This document shows, piece after piece, positions 57,443 through 64,000 of a stretch of DNA of 64,000 nt (position 1 is the stretch's first letter; each line of letters starts with the position of its first letter). The stretch is from contig CP075494.1 in assembly GCA_021613535.1 (NCBI GenBank), positions 310,001 to 374,000 of the forward strand, in the 5' to 3' direction. Under the pieces are notes generated by a model. The model was not told the DNA's origin and made no database searches. It was given only the letters and a program-made list of their open reading frames with translations. The stretch is from Adineta vaga (Eukaryota; Rotifera). The translations under genes and the position numbers were made by a program.

Positions 57443-58568
57443 TGTATATTAAAACAAAAATAATTTTTACTTTTTTCTCAATATACATATTACAATTCTA
57501 TGATACTTTTATAGAAAAAAAAAAAGAATAATCTCGATTAGAATAAAAAAAGAACGTTGTTTCTTTTTTTATGATGAAAGAGAGGATAGATTAAATGTTA
57601 AAAATAGTGTATGTGTAAAGAATATTTTTAATTGAATTTCGGTAATTATGAAACATGAAGATATATCTCATTTAAAAGAGAATTGAATAGAATATATTGT
57701 ATTCTTTTAGTTTTCTAATATCATAAAAAATAAGTTGGCTTTTTTTTTTCTTCATTATAAATTACGATTTAATTCAACTTTTTATGCATTGTCAGTTTGA
57801 AAGATTCTGTTCTGATTATTTCGTGTTCATAAGTTATCAACTATCTCTCTCTGAATAGAAGGACAACGTCTGAGGAGTTTATAATAATAATTATAAAGAA
57901 AAAGAGCAGACAAATTGAGATACATAATTTATCAAGGCGTTCATTGAACCATGTGATTATTAAGAAAAACGGATTTTTTTAATATTCTTATTTGCATTAG
58001 AATGAGAAGAAGAAGAAGAGGAGAAAAGAATATTATTGTATCATTCTTTTCACTTTTGTTTTTCAATACAAATGGAAAAAGATTTTAGTCGTTTCTGTTG
58101 AACTTTCAGAACTTATCGTTCATATGACACTTTATAAATATATAATGAAGATACATTATGAAAAAGTGTTTGATCTTTCCGTCTACGATTATCCGGTATG
58201 AAGATTTCGTAAGAACTTCGATACATTTTTTGTTACCTGGTAACATAAAATCTGCAGCAGGAATGAAAATCGTTGTAATATTCATTTCATCGAACAAAAT
58301 GCAGTTCTTTTCTTTTGTTTTACTTAGAAAGAGAATTTCATTCACATCGATATCGTCAATAACCGTTTATTCATCGATTCTCTTGCTTCCTTGAGTAAAT
58401 AATTCGGCCCTAATCATATCAATTTAAGTTTATTGAATGGAAAAAAACCACATGTTAATGCGAGAAAATTTCCAACGAAACGTTGAAGTATAAAAAAGAT
58501 GTGTATATCAAATCTTATCTTTATTCAAAGCTACTTCATTTGCTTTTTAAGTAGGAGTACTAAACAAG
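57443..58568. other. Intergenic, no gene seen
   Basis: AT-rich spacer between divergent genes. Short opposed open frames at 58106-58394 shadow each other and have no domain. Confidence 0.6.
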
Positions 58569-59607
58569 ATGAAGATTGTTCTTAAAACGCTCGACAACAT
58601 TCACATACCATTTCAAGTTGAACCGTCAGACACATTTGGTAGTTTCGAAGAACAAATCTACCATGCAATAGGTGTCCCGCCTGACTTTCAGAAACTTGTT
58701 TTCGCTGGTCAAGTATGTTTCTCATCCGACACATTTAGTGACAGAAATATTCAAGATGGAAGTCAGATTTATTTGGCTCATAGAATGAAAATGTACCTAA
58801 CTCCATCAACATATATCTCGAGTAAGTACACATTGGAAAATAAATAAATAATTATATATATATTGACTTTTCCAAAGTTACGTAGTAACTAGAACTCCTC
58901 TATGATTTCATTTAGAGAAGATTCGACACGACTCATTTCTACGTAGTGAAGATTCAGATCACATGATTATTTGGCTTGATCGAAAAATTGACGAGCAACA
59001 ATTTTATAACAACTTGAAAAATGCTTTTTCATTCATATCGGAACTTAAAAGCAAAAATCAACCAGAACAAACTCCAAAACGTTCAAAAAAAGCCCTTTAC
59101 ACAAATTATACTTTGTCTATGACGGTTGCTACTGTGACTTGTGTATTAGAAGTATTCTCAAGCATTACAGACTGTCTGAATTGCTTCGATCAAAACAAAA
59201 ATAAATGCATATTTTTCATCACATCGAACGCCATGGCAAGATTAGCTGTACCATTGATTCTCGATAACTTTCGAGAAATATTCACTGATTTATTGACATA
59301 TGGATTTCATTTGTCAATTTATGTATTTCGTGAAAATGATGGAGAGCAACTAGATTGGGCATTTGATTATAGAAATAATATTCAAGTATTTGATTTTGAT
59401 GAAGATCTGTTCGTTCGTTTGATACGTGATATTGCTGATTATCATGTTGCTGTTGGTAGACATATCCTGAAAAGTTCTCCGTCACATATTGCAGCTGTTC
59501 ATCGTCGACTTTCTTGGTCAGAAAAACTATATGGTCGGTATTGCGACATAGAAAATGTCTCTCTGAAGAAAGAATTCGATGAAATCAATGTACTTCTTGG
59601 AAAATGA
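58569..59607 (+). CDS. Ubiquitin-like domain fused to the ART-associated N-terminal domain (314 aa)
   Basis: Exon 1 is 58569-58821 and exon 2 is 58916-59607, with a 94-bp GT-AG intron in phase 1. Residues 1-75 are ubiquitin-like (MKIVLKTLDNIHIPFQVEPS, GVPPDFQKLVFAGQ, IQDGSQIYLAHR) but have no terminal GG, so conjugation is unlikely. From about residue 95 on comes MIIWLDRKID ... CLNCFDQNKNKCIFFITS ... GFHLSIYVFREN, the same domain that precedes the ART catalytic core in the genes at 7-13 kb and 22-24 kb. There is no ART or TPR region: the gene ends 83 residues later at TGA. The fusion suggests the domain is a portable recognition module. Confidence 0.75.
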
Positions 59608-59621
59608 AACATAAGTAAAGC

Positions 59622-59690
59622 AGGGTGTGGGTGTGGGTGTGAATGTCGCTGAGAATAACGATATGAAGTTAGGGCGCACATCCACTGTGA
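59622..59690. repeat. Telomere-like arm just 3' of a gene
   Basis: GCAGGGTGTGGGTGTGGGTG starts 14-15 bp after the stop codon. The right side (GCGCACATCCAC) is weak. Confidence 0.55.
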
Positions 59691-59830
59691 TTTTCAATAA
59701 AGAAAAAATTCCCAACACCTGTCATTCTCAGACTCCTGCACAAAATCGACAAAAAATAATTTTCTTTCCGAACATCCGGACACGTTACTATAGGTATTCG
59801 GAATGGGTGATACGAAATGTAGTTCACCCG

Positions 59831-59867
59831 AATTTTGCACTTGACTTTGGGTATTTTGTGTTTTCAA
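59831..59867. repeat. 37-bp dispersed repeat, copy 2
   Basis: Copy of 55522-55558, 36 of 37 identical. Confidence 0.75.
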
Positions 59868-60046
59868 GTTATTATCGAAAGCTCTTGAATAGTATATTCG
59901 TAAACCTTCTAAATGTTAATATCATCTAATAAAATATACAGTTCGAATTGATAATGGAAGAGAGATATAGATACGGGAATTTATCGAAATACTAAGAATT
60001 CGAGATCATCTATCACTAAAAGTTTATTAATATATTTTATTAAGAT

Positions 60047-60089
60047 CTTGAGGGTGTGAATAGTGTTCATTTTTTACCTATACTCTTAT
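60047..60089. repeat. Telomere-like palindrome, diverged right arm
   Basis: CTTGAGGGTGTGAATAG faces ACCTATACTCTTA. Confidence 0.5.
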
Positions 60090-60470
60090 TTTCAATCATA
60101 ATCATGAAAAAAGGTCAAGCTTTAAGTGCTAGTTCTTCTTTTCTTTCCATTTTTTTTTTCTTTTCTTGATGAAAAAAAATGACTTTGAGAATTGTTATGC
60201 ATCGTAATAGTAGATGTTTTTCTTTCTCTCGTCAGTGAACTGTGCACATAGTTTCTTCATATATATATAAATGATGGAATATGAAAATGAGAATTTTCTC
60301 CATTCTTTTCTTCGTTCAACTTGACGATAACCATGGTAACAGAAGAAAAAGAAAATATATTTATCTGTAGTATTTTTTTCCTTCTCATTCTTAGTCGAGA
60401 AACAAGTAAATTTAGTCGATATTTATTTCTTTTTTTGATTTTTACGTTTAAAAGAAATACTGCTTTTGTA

Positions 60471-60946
60471 ATGAGCCATCCACACGGTACATTAGAAGTT
60501 ACTATTGTCGAAGGTCGTCATCTCAAAGATGAAGATGTTGTGGGTAAAAATGATGCTTATGTTGAAGTTTATGTAGACAAAGATTATAAACAACGAACAA
60601 CTACTGTTCACAATTCGAATAATCCAACATGGAATGAAAAATTTATCTTGTAAGTTTAGCTTTTTATTAGATTTTATTTAATATTTTCATTTAAGTAATT
60701 TACGAAAACATGACGATGATTTACATTTACATGTATATGATGATGATGTAGTTGGTCGAGATTCTGTTGGTTCAGCAAAGATTGATTTAAAAAAACATGT
60801 CTTTAGTAAAGGACGTTATGATCAATGGGTTAAACTACCAGCTATGTTAGGTCTTCGTTCTAAAGGTGAAATTCATATTATTATTGAACATCATGTAAGA
60901 AACCTTGTTTTTTTCTCAAATATTGATATTTATATTTTAGCCATGA
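60471..60946 (+). CDS. Single C2-domain protein, paralog 2 (127 aa)
   Basis: Three exons, 60471-60649, 60696-60894 and 60941-60946, with two 46-bp introns at exactly the positions of the 39489 gene. The final exon again codes only Pro plus stop. C2 features: LEVTIVEGRHLKDED, KNDAYVEVYVDKDYKQRT, NPTWNEKFIFNL and LHVYDDDVVGRDSVG. Calcium-loop Asp residues are kept. The open frame extends upstream to a TTG/ATG, but the paralog starts at the equivalent of MSHPHG, which is chosen here. Confidence 0.88.
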
Positions 60947-61861
60947 TACAAATTTATACTTCGAACTTTACTTATCCATTATTAGTTTTCAAGTAGTACA
61001 CAACTAGTATTTCTAAATTCAATTTCACAATAAAAATCATGCTTTTTGTAATTTATTTCAAACCTAATTGTTATACTTCATAATTAAAAAAATGAAGGTC
61101 AGATTCACTTTTATTTGTGTTTGACAGTTGCGGCGAGGAAACTCTTCTGTTATATGAGAAATGCTTTTATGGAAACGAAATGTATCATCTTTTTTTTAAT
61201 AATTTCAATATATTTCCTACAGATGCTCCATTGTTTTAACGAACTGTTACTATGTTGTTAGAAAATCTACTGTGATGTTCTGTTATTCAATCAAAAATTA
61301 TTGTTTAACAAAATATAAATCATTGAAATTTCTATTCACTTTATCTGATCAAAAGTTATCATTAATCTTGTGGGTGTGGGTGTGGAGAGTTAGTTCTCTA
61401 GTCTTCACTCACGCCCATCCACACCCGTTTAATGTTAAAACTTGTGTCAAAAGCTGACAGATGTGATTAAATATATGTGTTAACGAAAATTAAAAAGTCT
61501 TTGATACACTTCGGAGTATGCTTTGTACAATAGTATTAGACAAAGCTGATACTGATGACTATAAACTATATCGCTTTTGAGGTGACGCGTTAGGCGTACA
61601 AGCTGATGTATAGATATAACTCTTATCTCATTACATCGATACAGAACGATTTGAAAAGGCAAATAGATCATAAAAAGGTAAAAAATAGTTAATCTAGACA
61701 AACAAATAGCAAAGATGTCTGAATAGTTTTATTTTACTTTATCGTCCTTTAAATAATGGCAAATATTGACTGTAGAGAGTTTCACAATCTATAGACACAA
61801 ACCCACAACAGAATTATAAGTTTATTTGACAAAAAAGATTTCTTAAGGCAAGTACAACATT
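60947..61861. other. Intergenic with one palindrome
   Basis: No gene supported. It contains the palindrome at 61367-61427. Confidence 0.55.
61367..61427. repeat. Telomere-like palindrome
   Basis: CTTGTGGGTGTGGGTGTGG faces CACTCACGCCCATCCACACCC. Confidence 0.75.
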
Positions 61862-63041
61862 ATGTGTGGTAAAACAAAATGCCGTGTTTTCATTTTTTGT
61901 GGGGTAACAATGATAATACCTGCGTACAATGTTTGGATTGGTTTAGCTAATATGGGAAAAGACAGCTGTCCGGCATATACAAATATCGGTATAAATCTAT
62001 TTGATCCAGATATCGGTAAAAATCTATTTGGTTCTGGGATATCGGAATTTTTTCTTATATGGTTTACCATTTGGATTACGTACGGTTTCAGAGCGAAAGG
62101 CATCACAGACAAAATTACCGAAACAGAAACCACAACAATTGATACAGTAACAGGTCGTGTTGAGACAAAATTTAAAAGGAGATCCTTAAGAAACACGCTT
62201 ATCGGTATGTCAGATGATGATTCTTCTGAATGCTATAATATCCTTGTTGTTATGAACACGCGCTTCTGATGTGTAAGTTTTAAGGTGAAGTTTTCTGGCT
62301 CCCCTCTCGTCGCAGTTCCCTCCATTATAGGCCCCTTTCGCCCTCCCCATTGCATACAACTGTACAATACAGGTAGGGTGGGTGTGGGTGTTTCTTCTTC
62401 CTTCACCGTCACCCACCCACAAGAAAAAACGAAAACATCGAGAAGTGCGCCGATGAGATAATGACAAGCTCTTTTAAAGTTTTTAAAAAATGCAAAGGAC
62501 AGTCGAGCAGAATGAACTCTCCGCAAAAAAGAAATTTCATAAAATTTTATTGACTTAAAAATATTGTAAATAAATTATTTGTTTTCAGTTGAAAATTCGG
62601 CAAAATCAGTGGTCTTCGTCTTCCATATTTAGACAAGATCTAGGTTGTTATTTTTTCTCTGTTTCAGCGTCTTAAAAAAAACTATACGTTGTTTTCTTAT
62701 TTATTAAAAACTTTAGAAAAGACGCAAAAACGGATCTGTCTCAGTAAGAAGCACATGTCTTCGCGTATTATCAGTCACAATTTTTTTTCTTGCAGAAAAA
62801 TACAAGTACGTCTTTTATTTTTTTAGTCTCGATTGTAGTCGCGCTCGTTGCTGCAAGTTATTTCTTTATTATCATCCATGAGATATTTATTATCTACAAA
62901 AGAGTACAACATCGTAATGGAAATGAACCAAACTATTGTGACCGTCTTCTCTACAACAGTGCATTTGCCTTACTAATTCTTTCATATATAATGATTATAG
63001 TTGTACCTATTTGGGCCTATTTGATAGAGAAAACACGTTGA
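61862..63041 (+). CDS. Four-TM protein of unknown function (185 aa)
   Basis: Exon 1 is 61862-62204 and exon 2 is 62827-63041, joined in phase 1 by an unusually long 622-bp intron (donor ATCG|GTATGT, acceptor TTTTTTTAG|). Without splicing the first frame ends in a different tail and the second has no ATG. TMs: VFIFCGVTMIIPAYNVWIGL and FFLIWFTIWITYGF in exon 1, SIVVALVAASYFFIIIHEIF and LLILSYIMIIVVPIWAYLI in exon 2. A Thr/Glu-rich cytosolic or luminal loop separates them. Cys are present in DSCPAYTN and NYCDRLL. Tetraspan-like, but not classified. Confidence 0.6.
62371..62421. repeat. Telomere-like palindrome inside an intron
   Basis: TAGGGTGGGTGTGGGTG faces CACCGTCACCCACCCACAAG, within the long intron of the four-TM gene. 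Confidence 0.7.
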
Positions 63042-63449
63042 AAGCAAAGTGAATCGGCTTAGTCAAGCAATGATCAGAAATTTTAAATTATTGTTGCTGT
63101 GATAAGAAGTTTTTTTATATTGTTAACACATTCAATACGACGGATCCCACCCGTGGGACCGGCTATATTTTAGAAAGAAAATGAGTAGAAAAGCACTTTC
63201 TTTTTCTTTTTTTCTTCGGTCAGAAGATTATCTGTAGTATATCATATATTTTGTCGAGTCTTTCTTCAAACATTTATTATATAGAATGGGACTCATATCG
63301 CCATGTGTCTGAATAGTGCATCATTTAATGTGGCTACTCATTCTTTTGGTAGATGTAACCTGATGAAATTGTTAAGACCAATAAAAACTGAAGAATTCCC
63401 CACGGCTTCTTAAAATTTTAGGACGATACAATTACACGTCTATTTGTAT

Positions 63450-63522
63450 CTTGAGGATAGAGGGTGTGGGTGTCGGTGAAGAGATACTAACATCCTCACC
63501 CTCAATCCCACTCATACGCTCA
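63450..63522. repeat. Telomere-like palindrome, compound
   Basis: CTTGAGGATAGAGGGTGTGG and GTGTCGGTGAAG face CCTCACCCTCAATCCCACTC and end in CGCTCAAAA. Confidence 0.68.
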
Positions 63523-63674
63523 AAAAAACGATAAAAAATAAGAAAACCCTTTTTTCCTAAACATAGTTGAATTCGTAATGATTAACCAAATTCGTATTCA
63601 TAATATTACTCAAGATTTGTAGATTTACTCTTAGCAATAAAACACTCTCGAATTCAGAAATTGTGGGTGGGTGG

Positions 63675-63893
63675 TAGGGATGTGCGGTGTCGAATAACGG
63701 AGCACTGACAAACACCGCCGATAAGTTCACTGTTCACTGATAGTTCACCGTCAGTATTTTACTGATCCTCGATGAACACTGACACCGATAGCACTGGAAC
63801 ACCAATGCTTTTTTTTATTACTGACCACTGATGCACTGATACTCTCGGTGCACTGATGATGTCAGCGGCGCTGATTTCACTGACACATCTATG
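63675..63893. mobile_element. Possible hAT-like mini-element with CACTGAT repeats
   Basis: The left end TAGGGATGTGCGGTG and the complement of the right end CATAGATGTGTCAGTG share a short GATGTG core. The interior repeats CACTGAT/CACTGA about ten times at irregular spacing. The GGGATGTGCGG start resembles the hAT remnant at 32117 (GAGATGTGCGGGG). Terminal repeats are short and no target duplication was identified. Confidence 0.4.
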
Positions 63894-64000
63894 TTAATGT
63901 TTATGTTTATTGCTTGTAGTTCCTAGGCGGACCATCATGACATCTTTAATACGAAATATCGAAATATGTTGAATAGTTTTATCGGCTGAGAGACTAGATC

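Larger units (their letters stand above)
63042..64000. other. Gene-free window end with repeats
   Basis: No coding frame recognised. It contains a telomere-like palindrome at 63450-63522 and a mini-element at 63675-63893. Confidence 0.6.

Noticed and set aside
61843-62196. Minus-strand 117-aa frame
   Set aside because: Antisense to exon 1 of the four-TM gene, without a domain.
1-64000. CRISPR arrays, operons, rRNA or tRNA genes
   Set aside because: No regularly spaced repeats with unique spacers, no bacterial gene organisation and no cloverleaf-type T-loop motif were found by eye.

Overview
The window looks like nuclear DNA of a bdelloid rotifer (Adineta/Rotaria type). The evidence is AT-rich sequence, short GT-AG introns of about 46-70 bp, many single-copy-looking rhodopsin-family GPCRs, ADP-ribosyltransferase/TPR proteins built on a bdelloid-like plan, genes of apparent non-metazoan origin (a GC-rich intronless SDR and a GH10 xylanase with ricin-type C-terminus), and interspersed TGTGGG-type G-rich sequence, which matches the telomeric unit reported for bdelloids (recalled, not looked up). 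No tRNA, rRNA, CRISPR or prokaryotic operon was seen. Many gene ends below were rebuilt by hand from splice sites and reading phase, so exon joins are predictions.

Layout. 0-4 kb: a GPCR, a possible VOC-protein remnant and a decayed membrane-protein relative. 4.5-5.9 kb: a four-exon papain-family protease. 7.1-13 kb: two ADP-ribosyltransferase (ART)-TPR genes on the minus strand. 14-16.5 kb: a small unknown gene, a 72-bp hAT-type mini-element, a 5'-truncated kelch gene and a WWE fragment. 16.5-19.7 kb: gene-free, with G-rich hairpins and minisatellites. 19.7-22 kb: the SDR and a small secreted-peptide gene. 22.4-24.6 kb: a broken third ART-TPR gene. 25.7-30 kb: a small Cys-rich protein gene, a decayed helical gene, an inverted-repeat element and an LCCL-type membrane protein. 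30.8-36.6 kb: three tandem membrane-protein modules, with hAT debris between the first two. 37-50.7 kb: four GPCRs, a C2 gene, a Tc1-like element, NHL and carbonic anhydrase remnants, the xylanase and an LRR/F-box-like pseudogene. 51-57.4 kb: an RBR ubiquitin ligase, EGF, frameshifted and PARP remnants, and a GPCR. 58.5-63.9 kb: a ubiquitin-like fusion gene, a second C2 gene, a four-TM gene and a terminal mini-element.

Two themes stand out. First, more than twenty short imperfect palindromes with telomere-like arms (CTTGAGGGTGTGGGTG and its complement) are scattered between genes, several within 8-30 bp of stop codons. Second, gene families are in flux: tandem modules with identical and diverged blocks, one N-terminal domain attached to different partners, and about ten decayed genes beside intact ones. 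The genes do not form one pathway; signalling receptors, NAD/ADP-ribose and ubiquitin-type modifiers and acquired metabolic enzymes are simply interleaved.
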